From a virus, in the IMG/VR virus record IMGVR_UViG_3300006175_000008, positions 1-44,977 of that record: a stretch of 44,977 bases of DNA; one strand, 5' to 3'. A program made the position numbers and the translations under genes. The notes beneath the pieces are model-generated. The model saw only the letters and a list, made by a program, of their open reading frames with translations, was not told the origin of the DNA and did no database searches. Shown in pieces: positions 1-6,810 of the stretch. The number at the start of each line of letters is the position of its first letter. Position 1 is the first letter of the stretch.

Positions 1-120
1 GGCGGACGCTCCCGAGTGCTGCATCTGCACCTGCGAGTGCCACAAGGAGAAGTGATGGCCATCAAGAAGACCTACACCTGCGGTCGATGCGGGATGGAGG
101 TGGAGCCTGAGCGCGCCCGC
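1..120. repeat. Left copy of 120-bp exact terminal repeat
   Basis: These 120 bases are identical to 44858-44977. The repeat starts inside one small gene and ends inside the next, so the two window ends join into uninterrupted genes. This fits a circularly permuted (headful-packaged) genome or an assembler overlap better than a dedicated direct terminal repeat, but sequence alone cannot separate these. Confidence 0.95.
2..55 (+). CDS. Partial Cys-rich mini protein (C-terminal 17 codons)
   Basis: This is the C-terminal end of the 36-residue gene that is complete at 44802-44912. The visible part contains the CCICTCECH cluster. Its TGA overlaps the ATG of the next gene (TGATG). It is cut by the window edge, not broken. 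Confidence 0.8.
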   Translation, partial: ADAPECCICTCECHKEK

Positions 121-216
121 AAGATGGGCGGGCGCTACTTCCACTTCGAGTGCCCCGAACAGAGGTTCGAGAGGGTCCTCAAGGCAGTCCTGGGCGAGAT
201 GGAGGACGAGTCGTGA
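55..216 (+). CDS. Small zinc-finger-like protein, 53 aa
   Basis: The product begins MAIKKTYTCGRCGMEV, with a CxxC knuckle at residues 9-12 followed by FHFEC, so a Cys/His metal site (C9, C12, H and C near residue 30) is likely. The ATG at 55 overlaps the previous stop. The first 66 bases of the gene are repeated at 44912-44977. No function is recognised. It belongs to a string of tiny Cys-rich proteins at this end of the genome. Confidence 0.75.
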   Translation: MAIKKTYTCGRCGMEVEPERARKMGGRYFHFECPEQRFERVLKAVLGEMEDES

Positions 217-539
217 GCGTTGATGGGTACGTCTTCATCGACTGTCGGGATGGAGCGCACGTGGACTGCATAGTGCGGTACACGCGTGGCAAATGCTCAT
301 GTACATGCCACAACAGCGATGAGGAAGCTACAATCCCCGAGGGCAACAACTTCGAAGTCAAGGTCAAGACCGAGACCAAGGTAACGGGGGTGACTGTCAC
401 TCTCACCCCGAAGATGCTGACGTGGACGTGGAACAACATCCGCAACAACACTGACCGCACCTCCGCCTCTCACCTCTTCTGGAGGGGCGTCTACGCGGAG
501 GTGCGGAAGGCGGTCGAGGCGGAGGTCAGGGGTGAGTAG
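213..539 (+). CDS. Cys/His mini-domain protein with unknown C-terminal half, 108 aa
   Basis: I chose the GTG at 213 because it overlaps the previous TGA (GTGA). The N-terminal 35 residues (YVFIDC, DGAHVDC, CSCTCH) match the layout of the small proteins at 44516 and 44802: an aromatic/Cys start, G-x-H-x-x-C, and a C-x-C-x-C/H cluster. The remaining ~70 residues are polar and unrecognised. It looks like a paralogue of those mini proteins with an added domain. Confidence 0.7.
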   Translation: MSVDGYVFIDCRDGAHVDCIVRYTRGKCSCTCHNSDEEATIPEGNNFEVKVKTETKVTGVTVTLTPKMLTWTWNNIRNNTDRTSASHLFWRGVYAEVRKAVEAEVRGE

Positions 540-741
540 CCGACTGGACTACCGCCTCGTGTCGGGCTGCCGCTTCTGCGGCAGCTACGACCGCTGGCAT
601 GGCCGAGTGTTCGACCACCCTGGCTACACCCCGCCAGCCGACGACCACCTACTGATCCGGATGCGCTACAGGGCCATCAGGAGGGAGCTGAGGCAGCTCA
701 TGGACCAACTGCCCAAGGGGGCTGCACGAGGCCGTCTATGA
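532..741 (+). CDS. Hypothetical protein with CxxC motif, 69 aa
   Basis: The GTG start overlaps the previous stop (GTGAGTAG). The product has a CRFC knuckle near residue 13 and a basic, helical C-terminal half rich in Arg. Family unknown. It is the last gene before a 436-bp non-coding gap and is followed at once by a hairpin. Confidence 0.65.
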   Translation: MSSRLDYRLVSGCRFCGSYDRWHGRVFDHPGYTPPADDHLLIRMRYRAIRRELRQLMDQLPKGAARGRL

Positions 742-747
742 CCCCCT

Positions 748-769
748 GGAGCCCCTTCTCGGGGGCTCC
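748..769 (+). terminator. Hairpin terminator candidate
   Basis: An 8-bp GC stem (GGAGCCCC and GGGGCTCC) with a 6-nt loop begins 7 bases after the stop codon at 741. There is no T tract, which is common for actinobacterial hairpin terminators. It closes the small-gene operon that crosses the genome junction. Confidence 0.6.
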
Positions 770-811
770 CATAGGCGGGGTCCAGCTCGGCACAACGCAC
801 CGGCATCCGGG

Positions 812-840
812 TTGCATGGCTTGACAGTACCTGCTACGCT
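812..840 (+). promoter_or_regulatory. Candidate sigma70-type promoter for the WhiB/DNA-metabolism operon
   Basis: TTGCAT (812-817) lies exactly 17 bp from TACGCT (835-840). A better -35 match, TTGACA at 821, also sits here, but no -10 is at the right distance from it. Transcription would run through the paired hairpins at 889-994 into the gene at 1179. Confidence 0.4.
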
Positions 841-880
841 GGGTCAAGCGAGCTGGGTAACGGGGGAAAGCCTGAATGCC

Positions 881-1052
881 TAAGTGTACTTGAGGGGTGC
901 GGACCCCTAGGGGAGCACCCCTCAAGGATCACAAGAATGCTAAGTGCACCTAGGTGTGCTTGACTGCCTGGCCTTTGAGGGCCAGGCAGTCAAGGATCCT
1001 TAGGATCACAGAGACGGGCGAGGATCTGGGGTGGCAAGCTCCTTCAGATCCT
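881..1052 (+). repeat. Structured repeat element, copies A and B, plus flanking inverted repeat
   Basis: Copy A has a 12-bp stem CTTGAGGGGTGC/GCACCCCTCAAG (889-900 and 915-926). Copy B has a perfect 15-bp stem (959-973 and 980-994, CTTGACTG... and ...CAGTCAAG). Each begins CTTGA, ends TCAAG and is followed by GGATC. AAGTGTAC and AAGTGCAC precede them. An 8-bp inverted repeat AGGATCTG/CAGATCCT follows (1021-1028 and 1045-1052). A third copy of the design lies at 35893-35957. Confidence 0.6.
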
Positions 1053-1086
1053 CGCTACCAAGAGGTTCCTCCTTCCCTGGGAACAC

Positions 1087-1118
1087 AGAGAGACCGGCTC
1101 CTTCGGGCCGGTCTCTCT
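1087..1118 (+). terminator. Strong 12-bp hairpin, terminator or attenuator
   Basis: A perfect 12-bp stem (AGAGAGACCGGC at 1087-1098 and its complement at 1107-1118) with an 8-nt loop. It lies inside the leader about 60 bp before the WhiB-like gene, so it would act as an attenuator if transcription starts at the promoter near 812-840. Confidence 0.5.
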
Positions 1119-1178
1119 GCTCTTGTACAGATGTCCAAGTTCACGGGTTGGTAGTTCCCCCCGTCACAGAAGGAGTTG

Positions 1179-1790
1179 ATGATCTTGAAGAGTGGGACGA
1201 TCTGGGCGCTCACTACGATGGGTAAGCACAGCGAGCGGGAGCAGAGTGCGGTTGAGTTCTCCCCGTCACCCGACGACTGGCGCCTTAGGGGCGCCTGCGT
1301 CGGCATGGATCCGGATCTCTTCATCGCTGGTCCTACCGAACACTTCCCCGCCATGCTTGAGGCACGCAAGGCATGCCTCTGGTGCCCCGTCTTCAAGGAG
1401 TGCGGTCGGAGCGCGACAGCTGGCGACGACGAGTACGCACTTCGAGCAGGGCGGATCCCTGACGAGCAGTCCGATCGCCTGAGGGGCCGTCCGGCCCGGC
1501 GAGTGACAATGCTGGACCGGGGGCAGTGCGGGGAGGGGCACGTGCTCAGAAGTAGCGACGACCTCTCCGGCGATGGGCGGTGCCTCACCTGCCGTCGCGA
1601 GAAGGACCGGGAGCGCAAGCGCGGAGCGGGCAAGAGGACCACGTGCTCCAAGGGGCACCGGTTCACCCCGGAGAACACGTATGCCTATGTGAGGCAGCTC
1701 CGCCGGGCCAACGGCGAGCTGTATGAGCGCGAGGTTCGCGAGTGCGTGACGTGCAAGCTGGGCCATTCGCCCACTAAGATACCTGCATGA
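1179..1790 (+). CDS. WhiB-family Fe-S regulator fused to two zinc-ribbon-like units, 203 aa
   Basis: Residues ~34-90 form a WhiB domain: the four cluster cysteines are C40, C66, C69 and C75 in the order C...CxxC(5)C, within DPDLF and CPVFKEC. WhiB proteins bind a 4Fe-4S cluster and act with the host sigma factor region 4. The C-terminal half is unusual, with two C-x2-G-H...C-x2-C units (C117/H121/C135/C138 and C156/H160/C189/C192). The second resembles the C-terminal ribbon of the HNH protein at 2560. Start: ATG 1179 follows AGAAGGAG (1168-1175); ATG 1218 is an alternative with a poor ribosome site. First gene of the DNA-metabolism run; its stop overlaps the next ATG. Confidence 0.85.
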   Translation: MILKSGTIWALTTMGKHSEREQSAVEFSPSPDDWRLRGACVGMDPDLFIAGPTEHFPAMLEARKACLWCPVFKECGRSATAGDDEYALRAGRIPDEQSDRLRGRPARRVTMLDRGQCGEGHVLRSSDDLSGDGRCLTCRREKDRERKRGAGKRTTCSKGHRFTPENTYAYVRQLRRANGELYEREVRECVTCKLGHSPTKIPA

Positions 1791-2563
1791 CACTGCCCGA
1801 TCACCTGAGCTACTCCGCACTCGATGCGTACCGGAAGTGCCCGCGACAGTTCGAGCTGTCGCGGGTCGACAAGATGACTCCCCGCCAGGCGTGGTACTTT
1901 GCTACTGGCACCGCCGTGCACAACGTGGTGGAGGGGTATCTCAAGGACTTCCTTGACAAGGACGTGAACGTTAGGGATTATGCCGAAGAGCTGTTCATCG
2001 CCGAGGTCGAACGCCTCATGAAGATCGAACCAGACACCCATGCGTGGGCTCACGCTGGATCCGACAAGGACCCAGTCGTCGAGGAGAAGGCACTCATCCT
2101 CGCGCAGGACTGCGCCGAGGAAGCCATCGCTCAACTGGAACAGATCGACGCATGGGAGTGCGAGCTTGACGTGAGCGGCAACCTGGATCCCTGCCCCGTC
2201 CCGATCAAGGGATATGCCGACATCGTCGGCGAGCACAAGAAGCATGGTCCGATCATCGGGGACTGGAAGACGGGCAAGAGCAAGCCGAAGGACAACCTTC
2301 AGCTTGAGACCTACAATGCGCTCATGAAGTCCGGGATCTACAGGGATCTGGAGTTCAAGGGCCTTTGGCTGATGGTCAATCCGCAGGCATCCAAGGCTCG
2401 GCCCGTCGAGCTGAAGGAGTCCCCGAAGTCCATGGGTCTGATGTACGCGGACGCATGGCGGAAGATCGAGCGGGGCGTCTTCCCCGCTCGGGTTCAGTAC
2501 TCCTGCAAGTTCTGCCTGCAGGAGTCCAACTGCAAGACCCAACCAGGGAGGGATGGGAAGTGA
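1787..2563 (+). CDS. Cas4/RecB-like PD-(D/E)XK exonuclease, 258 aa
   Basis: The product has the RecB-nuclease core: H45 in GTAVHNVVEG, D145 in GYADIVG, D159-x-K161 in GDWKTGK, and Q172 in LQLETY. Four cysteines (C18 and C240/C243/C249) match the Fe-S clasp of Cas4/AddB-type nucleases. Such phage proteins process DNA ends for recombination or replication. It starts at ATG 1787, overlapping the WhiB stop, and its own stop overlaps the HNH start. No CRISPR array or Cas1/Cas2 is present, so this is a stand-alone phage nuclease. Confidence 0.85.
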   Translation: MTLPDHLSYSALDAYRKCPRQFELSRVDKMTPRQAWYFATGTAVHNVVEGYLKDFLDKDVNVRDYAEELFIAEVERLMKIEPDTHAWAHAGSDKDPVVEEKALILAQDCAEEAIAQLEQIDAWECELDVSGNLDPCPVPIKGYADIVGEHKKHGPIIGDWKTGKSKPKDNLQLETYNALMKSGIYRDLEFKGLWLMVNPQASKARPVELKESPKSMGLMYADAWRKIERGVFPARVQYSCKFCLQESNCKTQPGRDGK

Positions 2564-2970
2564 GTATCGAAGCCGAGAGGCGCAATCGCTGGACTGGAAC
2601 CAGTGTCGCTGATCGCTTCTGGCCCAAGGTGAAGCAGCGCGGCGAGTGCTGGCGATGGACCGGACGCCTGATGTCGAACGGCTACGGCAGGTACGGAGCG
2701 AAGCTTGCTCATCGCATGTCGTACGAGATGATGGTGACGGAGATTCCGGAAGGCCTGCACCTCGATCATCTCTGCCGCAACCGCTGGTGCGTCAATCCAG
2801 GCCACCTGGATCCAGTCACTCAGAAGGTGAACAACCAGCGAGAGAAGGACACTCGGACTCACTGCCCCCATGGGCATGAGTACTCCGAGAAGAACACGCA
2901 CTTCAGCCCGAAGGGCTGGCGAGCCTGCCGGACCTGCGCACGAGAGAGGCAGAGGATCAGTGTCGATTAG
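2560..2970 (+). CDS. HNH endonuclease with C-terminal zinc ribbon, 136 aa
   Basis: GTG 2560 overlaps the upstream stop (GTGA). The core LDHLCRNRWCVNPGHL (residues 68-83) is a typical HNH_3 motif with metal/catalytic H70 and H82. The C-terminal ribbon uses C102, H106, C123 and C126. Free-standing HNH proteins of this type are often homing or nicking enzymes. It sits between recombination genes with translational-coupling overlaps on both sides, so it is either a well-integrated homing gene or part of the DNA-processing operon. Confidence 0.85.
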   Translation: MSIEAERRNRWTGTSVADRFWPKVKQRGECWRWTGRLMSNGYGRYGAKLAHRMSYEMMVTEIPEGLHLDHLCRNRWCVNPGHLDPVTQKVNNQREKDTRTHCPHGHEYSEKNTHFSPKGWRACRTCARERQRISVD

Positions 2971-3460
2971 CGCGGAATTCATCGTCAACCTCGGGCCGTA
3001 TGAGCACGTCAAGATCTCCGTGTCCGCCGAGAGTTTCGGCGGACTGGCGGACCAGATGGATCACCTGACCAAGGGTGAGGTCGCCGAGAACTTCGGCGAC
3101 TGGCACGCATGCCTCAAGGCGGCCGTCCTCTACGGCCGCGACCAGGCGTTCACCGGGGCGAAGGCTCCGGAGCGGGAGCTGACCATCCTTGAGCAGGCCG
3201 AGGAGCAGCACCGGATTGCCACCATGCATGACGATCCCGAGGAGGGCCCCGAGACGGCCCACGAAGGGGCCGTAGAGGCCCTGAAGGAGGAGCTTGGGGC
3301 AACCGTCCTGACCGAGGAGGAGAAGCCCTCAGAGGTGCCCTCCAGCCCTTCGGCGGTGGACGCCAAGCCGAAGCGTCCGTGGGACAAGAAGCCCGCCAAG
3401 AAGGCTGTGGCCCCGAAGCCACAGCCGAAGACCGAGAGCACGTCCGACTGGGATTTCTAG
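2960..3460 (+). CDS. Unknown acidic protein with Lys/Pro-rich tail, 166 aa
   Basis: GTG 2960 is chosen because AGAGGA precedes it at proper spacing; it overlaps the HNH gene by 11 bp. The N-terminal ~75 residues look like a compact beta/alpha domain. The middle is Glu-rich, and residues ~130-160 are a Lys/Ala/Pro linker ending in SDWDF. A basic linker with a short acidic/aromatic tip resembles SSB-type tails in style only. It lies directly before an OB-fold-like gene, so a replication/recombination role is an inference. Confidence 0.75.
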   Translation: MSISAEFIVNLGPYEHVKISVSAESFGGLADQMDHLTKGEVAENFGDWHACLKAAVLYGRDQAFTGAKAPERELTILEQAEEQHRIATMHDDPEEGPETAHEGAVEALKEELGATVLTEEEKPSEVPSSPSAVDAKPKRPWDKKPAKKAVAPKPQPKTESTSDWDF

Positions 3461-3510
3461 TGCCCACCAAGTGGGCCAGGCGAGTACTGCAAGAACGACG
3501 AGAGGGAACC

Positions 3511-3954
3511 ATGCCGATCAACCCGAAGTACGCCGAGGTCATCGAGCGCAACAAGAAGTCGCAGGGCGGGGAGCACGAGAAGCTTCCGGCCATCTGGCTG
3601 AACCACGTCGGCGAGGCCTTCAAGGGCACCGTGACCCGCGTGTCGGAGATCATGCAGATCGACGACAAGTTCAACGAGGGCAAGAAGAAGGACGCTCAGT
3701 TCGTCGACCTGAAGGACATCACGCTCCGCAAGCTGGACCTGGACTCCGAGGAGGTGGGCTTCAAGTCCGAGGAGATGGCGGCTGGCACCTTTATGATCAC
3801 CAAGGGTGGCCACTTTGACGCGGTGATCGCCGCCCTGATGGAGTCCGAGCAGTCGGACATCCCGGTGGGCTGGACCTTCGGCATGCGCCGGGGCAAGGAC
3901 GATGACAAGCGCCACACCTTCAGCGCCAAGCTGGACAACAACGCTCCGTTCTAG
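3511..3954 (+). CDS. Putative ssDNA-binding (OB-fold-like) protein, 147 aa
   Basis: The stretch GEAFKGTVTRVSEI...AQFVDLKDI... (residues ~30-75) has the strand pattern of an OB fold, and the protein ends NNAPF. ATG 3511 follows GAGAGGGAACC. It lies between the Cas4-like nuclease and the RecA-like ATPase, a common place for a phage SSB. No diagnostic motif is present, so SSB remains an inference. A strong terminator follows at once. Confidence 0.6.
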   Translation: MPINPKYAEVIERNKKSQGGEHEKLPAIWLNHVGEAFKGTVTRVSEIMQIDDKFNEGKKKDAQFVDLKDITLRKLDLDSEEVGFKSEEMAAGTFMITKGGHFDAVIAALMESEQSDIPVGWTFGMRRGKDDDKRHTFSAKLDNNAPF

Positions 3955-3963
3955 TCTGACTTT

Positions 3964-3991
3964 AGGGGCGGGGCCCTAAAGCCCCGCCCCT
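3964..3991 (+). terminator. Hairpin terminator after ssDNA-binding candidate
   Basis: A perfect 11-bp stem (AGGGGCGGGGC and its complement) with a 6-nt loop starts 10 bases after the stop at 3954. The next gene starts 16 bases later with its own AAGGAGG, so partial readthrough is likely. Confidence 0.75.
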
Positions 3992-4006
3992 GCCCAAGGA
4001 GGAATC

Positions 4007-4156
4007 ATGAAGGTCGACACCGAGTGCAAGATCACCATAGAACTGGACCTGAAGGAGGCTCAAGCCCTTTACAAGCTACTCTCCGCCGAGGCGGACAACG
4101 AGAGGTATCCGGGATCCTGGGAGCTTTATCAGCTCCTCAGTGGAGTGATCAAGTGA
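4007..4156 (+). CDS. Hypothetical protein, 49 aa
   Basis: ATG 4007 is preceded by AAGGAGGAATC. The product starts MKVDTECKITIELDL and contains an Ala/Leu-rich helix. Its stop overlaps the next GTG. No family recognised. Confidence 0.65.
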   Translation: MKVDTECKITIELDLKEAQALYKLLSAEADNERYPGSWELYQLLSGVIK

Positions 4157-4326
4157 TCGGAAGCTGGGAGGATGGTGAGGTGATCCTTCACATGAGCGTG
4201 TCGGAGGCGAAGTGCCTGGTCGAGGAGCTGTTTTACACCATCGACTACAGGCCTGAGGAGTACCCCGACTACGACGCCCTTCAGCGGGCTCTGCACCAGG
4301 GGCTGCGGAGGCGGGAGGGTGCGTAA
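4153..4326 (+). CDS. Hypothetical protein, 57 aa
   Basis: GTG 4153 overlaps the previous stop (GTGA). The product is acidic with an amphipathic helix (SEAKCLVEELFYTI). It overlaps the next gene by 8 bp. No family recognised. Confidence 0.65.
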   Translation: MIGSWEDGEVILHMSVSEAKCLVEELFYTIDYRPEEYPDYDALQRALHQGLRRREGA

Positions 4327-4453
4327 CCTCTGGCTGAGGGATGACGATGGGCATCTCGTTGCGGCGTGGAGCGAGGAGGACGTTCTCAGCATCGCCTCCA
4401 AGTGCTACAACGTCGACCTTGAAGACTGGTTGGAAGAGGGTGAGGATGCGTAG
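4319..4453 (+). CDS. Hypothetical acidic protein, 44 aa
   Basis: GTG 4319 overlaps the preceding gene, and the stop overlaps the ATG of the RecA-like gene. The product starts VRNLWLRDDDG and ends in a run of Glu/Asp. Support comes from the unbroken overlap chain only. Confidence 0.55.
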   Translation: MRNLWLRDDDGHLVAAWSEEDVLSIASKCYNVDLEDWLEEGEDA

Positions 4454-5252
4454 TCTCGCACGTGCGGCCATGGAGGGCATGGGGGACTTGGTCCCCCTGC
4501 CCCACCCCTTCCGCGCCTTCCAGGATGCGGGAGCGAGGATCTACCGTGGTGAGGTGACCGAGTTCGCCGGTCCCTCAGGGTCCATGAAGACCATCCTGGC
4601 GCTCAACTGTGCTCGGGTGTTCGACGTGCCCTCGCTGTACTTCAGCAACGACAGCACCATGTACACCATCGTGGCCAGGTCTCTGGCCATGCTCACCGGC
4701 TTCGACTTCGACCGGTGTGAGCGCATCGTCAAGGACCACCCGGAGCAGGCGTACAAGGTGCTCCGGGGGTGGGACAACATCCGCTTCGACTTCCACTCCT
4801 CGCCGAACATCGAGCGCCTGTGCCAGTTCGGCGAGGGCTTCCGTGAGATGTACGGGGAGTATCCTCAGGCCACATTCGTGGACATCGCCATGAACATGGA
4901 CCATGACGGGGTGGAAGCACAGCAGTACTGGGATCTCTTCAAGGAGTTGAAGAAGATCGCGAAGGAGTGGAGCACGGCGGTCATCGTCATGCACCATACG
5001 CGAGAGGGCGGGGAGAACAAGTACAACCCCTGCCCGCCCAAGTCGGCCGTCTTCGGGAAGGCCGACCAGGTTCCCGCCACCATCTTTACGCAGGTGGGAC
5101 AGGGCGATCAGATCCTCTTCGCCTGCGTCAAGAACCGCAACGGCAGGCAGGACCCCAGCGGCCAGACGTACTACCGTCTGGCCGTAGACCCCGCCAAGTG
5201 CAAGGTCTGGGATGAACTCAGGCCCATCGGACAGGAGAAGGCCAGTGTCTGA
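4446..5252 (+). CDS. RecA/DnaB-like P-loop ATPase, 268 aa
   Basis: Walker A GPSGSMKT is at residues 42-49, and the Walker B strand ATFVDIA has D146. HH at ~186 and the C-terminal strands fit a RecA-fold core of the RepA/DnaB/RadA type. Such single-domain phage proteins serve as replicative helicase, loader or recombinase. ATG 4446 overlaps the previous gene by 8 bp; longer in-frame starts lie inside that gene. The primase genes lie 1.1 kb downstream, which favours a replication role. Confidence 0.85.
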   Translation: MRSLARAAMEGMGDLVPLPHPFRAFQDAGARIYRGEVTEFAGPSGSMKTILALNCARVFDVPSLYFSNDSTMYTIVARSLAMLTGFDFDRCERIVKDHPEQAYKVLRGWDNIRFDFHSSPNIERLCQFGEGFREMYGEYPQATFVDIAMNMDHDGVEAQQYWDLFKELKKIAKEWSTAVIVMHHTREGGENKYNPCPPKSAVFGKADQVPATIFTQVGQGDQILFACVKNRNGRQDPSGQTYYRLAVDPAKCKVWDELRPIGQEKASV

Positions 5253-5394
5253 AGTCGACAACATCAAGCGCATGCTGAAGGCCTGGGAGACGGACTACAA
5301 GAACGGACGCCTTGAAGCGTCCGTCTACCTCCGCATGAAGAACAGCTACGAGACCGCCCTCAAGCAGGCCCAGGACAAGGCGGACGGCAAGTGA
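5245..5394 (+). CDS. Hypothetical helical protein, 49 aa
   Basis: GTG 5245 overlaps the ATPase stop. The product is mostly one or two charged helices (SEVDNIKRMLKAWETDY...ETALKQAQDKADGK). It could be a small partner of the ATPase; this is inferred from position only. Confidence 0.65.
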   Translation: MSEVDNIKRMLKAWETDYKNGRLEASVYLRMKNSYETALKQAQDKADGK

Positions 5395-5495
5395 CAGACG
5401 GACCTTGCCTCGGCTCAGCGGACGGGAAGCACGTGTGGATGGAACTCCTGGGCGGCTGGGCGTGCATCATCTGTGGAAGGACGTGGAGTAAGTGA
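5391..5495 (+). CDS. Mini zinc-ribbon protein, 34 aa
   Basis: Begins at GTG overlapping the preceding stop. Motif order is PCLGSADGKHVW...WACIICGRTW: one Cys, then G-x-H-x-W, then CxxCG. This is the first of three tandem proteins of the same layout, each with GTG-type overlaps. Confidence 0.7.
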   Translation: MTDGPCLGSADGKHVWMELLGGWACIICGRTWSK

Positions 5496-5596
5496 GCAAC
5501 CAGCTTGGTAAGTGGGGCCCCTGCCCGCAGGGCGGGGAGCACGTGTGGGTCAGGGACGGGAAGGGGCTCCGCTGTGGCAAGTGCTACGCCCGGTAA
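5492..5596 (+). CDS. Mini zinc-ribbon protein, 34 aa
   Basis: GTG 5492 overlaps the preceding TGA. GPCPQGGEHVWV...LRCGKCYAR has the same C...G-x-H-x-W...CxxC arrangement as its upstream neighbour, so the pair looks like a tandem duplication. Function unknown. Confidence 0.7.
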   Translation: MSNQLGKWGPCPQGGEHVWVRDGKGLRCGKCYAR

Positions 5597-5717
5597 CAGC
5601 CCGTGCCCCCGCAACGAGCAGGGGCACATCTACAAGCACACGCTGGCAGGGGTGTACACCTGCCAGTACTGTGGCTACCAGCGCACGTTCGACGTGCAGA
5701 GTAAGGAGTGGCAGTGA
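5574..5717 (+). CDS. Mini zinc-ribbon protein, 47 aa
   Basis: SPCPRNEQGHIYKH...YTCQYCGYQ repeats the C...GH...CxxCG layout. The start is set at GTG 5574, seven bases after GGAAGGGG inside the preceding gene, because no later in-frame start precedes the first Cys. The 23-bp overlap is unusual for this genome. Confidence 0.55.
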   Translation: MASATPGNSPCPRNEQGHIYKHTLAGVYTCQYCGYQRTFDVQSKEWQ

Positions 5718-6052
5718 GTGTCGTAAGCAATGCCCTGGTCTCCTTCTCCATCATGGAGAATTCTCGTGTTCGCATGAGTGAGGTGAACGCCAAGCTGGCC
5801 AAGCTTGACGAGTACAGGGGTCAGGCGTTCCAGTGCGGCGACGATGGGGATTGGTACGGCGGAAACAAGGTCATGGAGTCATCCCTGTGGGGTGCCGCCT
5901 TCAATCACGTTGGACTCGGCTGGGTGGCAAGGTCCCTGCTGGCGGCATCTTGGGACCGCCCGGAGTCGGTCCAGCTCTTCTGGGAAGATCAGGACGATGA
6001 CACCTGGACCCTCTACACCCTGGAGGACCTTAAGGAGTACCTCGGTGACTGA
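5714..6052 (+). CDS. Hypothetical protein, 112 aa
   Basis: GTG 5714 overlaps the previous stop. The product has an N-terminal helix and a Trp/aromatic-rich C-terminal half (SLWGAAFNHVGLGWVARSLL; VQLFWEDQDDDTWTLY). No family recognised. Confidence 0.7.
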   Translation: MSVVSNALVSFSIMENSRVRMSEVNAKLAKLDEYRGQAFQCGDDGDWYGGNKVMESSLWGAAFNHVGLGWVARSLLAASWDRPESVQLFWEDQDDDTWTLYTLEDLKEYLGD

Positions 6053-6467
6053 CAGTCGCGTCTCTCGTGGACGCAAGACGCAGGTGTTCGCGGCCGAGTA
6101 CCTCAAGCCGGTGTTCCCCGAGGCGGAGTCCCTGGCTGCCTCGCTCCCCGGCAAGGACATCAAGAACACCGAGGGCTGGGCGTGCGAGGTTAAGGCGCGT
6201 CGCGAGTTCAAGCCTACCGAGTGGGCCAAGCAGATGGCCGAGCGTGACCGCGACGACGAGTGGTCCATCTGCATCATGCGACCCGACGGCTACGGGCCGG
6301 AGCGGGTCGCCAAGTGGCTGACGTTTATGCTGTTCGAGGACATGCGGGCACTGATCGGCTACGTGCAGCGACTGGAATCCCAGGTCAAGGAGTGGGAGGC
6401 ATATGCGCAGCAGGTTCGACACGACCTCCCTTCCCTTCCCTTCCTTCCCGATCGCCCCAGTTCTTGA
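6045..6467 (+). CDS. Resolvase-like PD-(D/E)XK nuclease candidate, 140 aa
   Basis: GTG 6045 overlaps the previous stop. The motif WACEVKARREFKPTEW followed by SICIMRPDGYGPERVAKW matches my recollection of small actinophage proteins annotated as Holliday-junction resolvase or VRR-type nucleases, where ExK lies on the second core strand. The leading Asp is not obvious (PGKD at ~50 is a candidate). Such enzymes debranch replication or recombination intermediates. Placement just before the primase genes fits. Confidence 0.55.
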   Translation: MTDSRVSRGRKTQVFAAEYLKPVFPEAESLAASLPGKDIKNTEGWACEVKARREFKPTEWAKQMAERDRDDEWSICIMRPDGYGPERVAKWLTFMLFEDMRALIGYVQRLESQVKEWEAYAQQVRHDLPSLPFLPDRPSS

Positions 6468-6810
6468 GGCGCTTGGGTTTGACCCGATCGAGGAGGACCG
6501 TGGTTGGCACGGCATAAGGTGCGCCTTCCACGGGGATCGCCACGCCTCAGGGCGTGTGCGGACCGATGAGTCCGAGGAGCAGGTGTTCACGTGCCAGGCA
6601 TACGACACCTGCCCTCGGGGCAACGCAGTGCAGATCATCATGAAGCATGAGGGATTGGACTACTGGGATGCTGTCAAGCGAGCAGAGGAGATCACTGACC
6701 GAAGCGGCGGAACGGTACGCCCTCAACGTGGAGGGCGCTCTTCCGCATCTCGGAAGGCGAGGCCTGAATCCCCAGTCGATCTCTTCCGCCGCACTTGGCT
6801 TGGTGAGTAG
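6403..6810 (+). CDS. DNA primase zinc-binding (CHC2-like) protein, 135 aa
   Basis: Residues C40, H43, C64 and C70 (RCAFHGDRHASG...FTCQAYDTCPRGNAVQII) form the zinc-finger module of DnaG-type primases, followed by the usual helix with EGLDYWDAV. In most primases this module precedes a Toprim core in one chain; here the core is the next gene in another frame. It overlaps the resolvase-like gene by 65 bp and the Toprim gene by 143 bp. The last ~40 residues, within that overlap, are Arg/Ser-rich. Confidence 0.8.
   Translation: MRSRFDTTSLPFPSFPIAPVLEALGFDPIEEDRGWHGIRCAFHGDRHASGRVRTDESEEQVFTCQAYDTCPRGNAVQIIMKHEGLDYWDAVKRAEEITDRSGGTVRPQRGGRSSASRKARPESPVDLFRRTWLGE

Noticed and set aside
821-847. TTGACA at 821 as a promoter -35 with the nearby TACGCT
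   Set aside because: The spacing is only 8 bp. TTGCAT at 812 has the correct 17-bp spacing, so that pairing is reported instead.
1787-2563. CRISPR locus because of the Cas4-like protein
   Set aside because: No repeat-spacer array or Cas1/Cas2 was found; stand-alone Cas4-like nucleases are common in phages.
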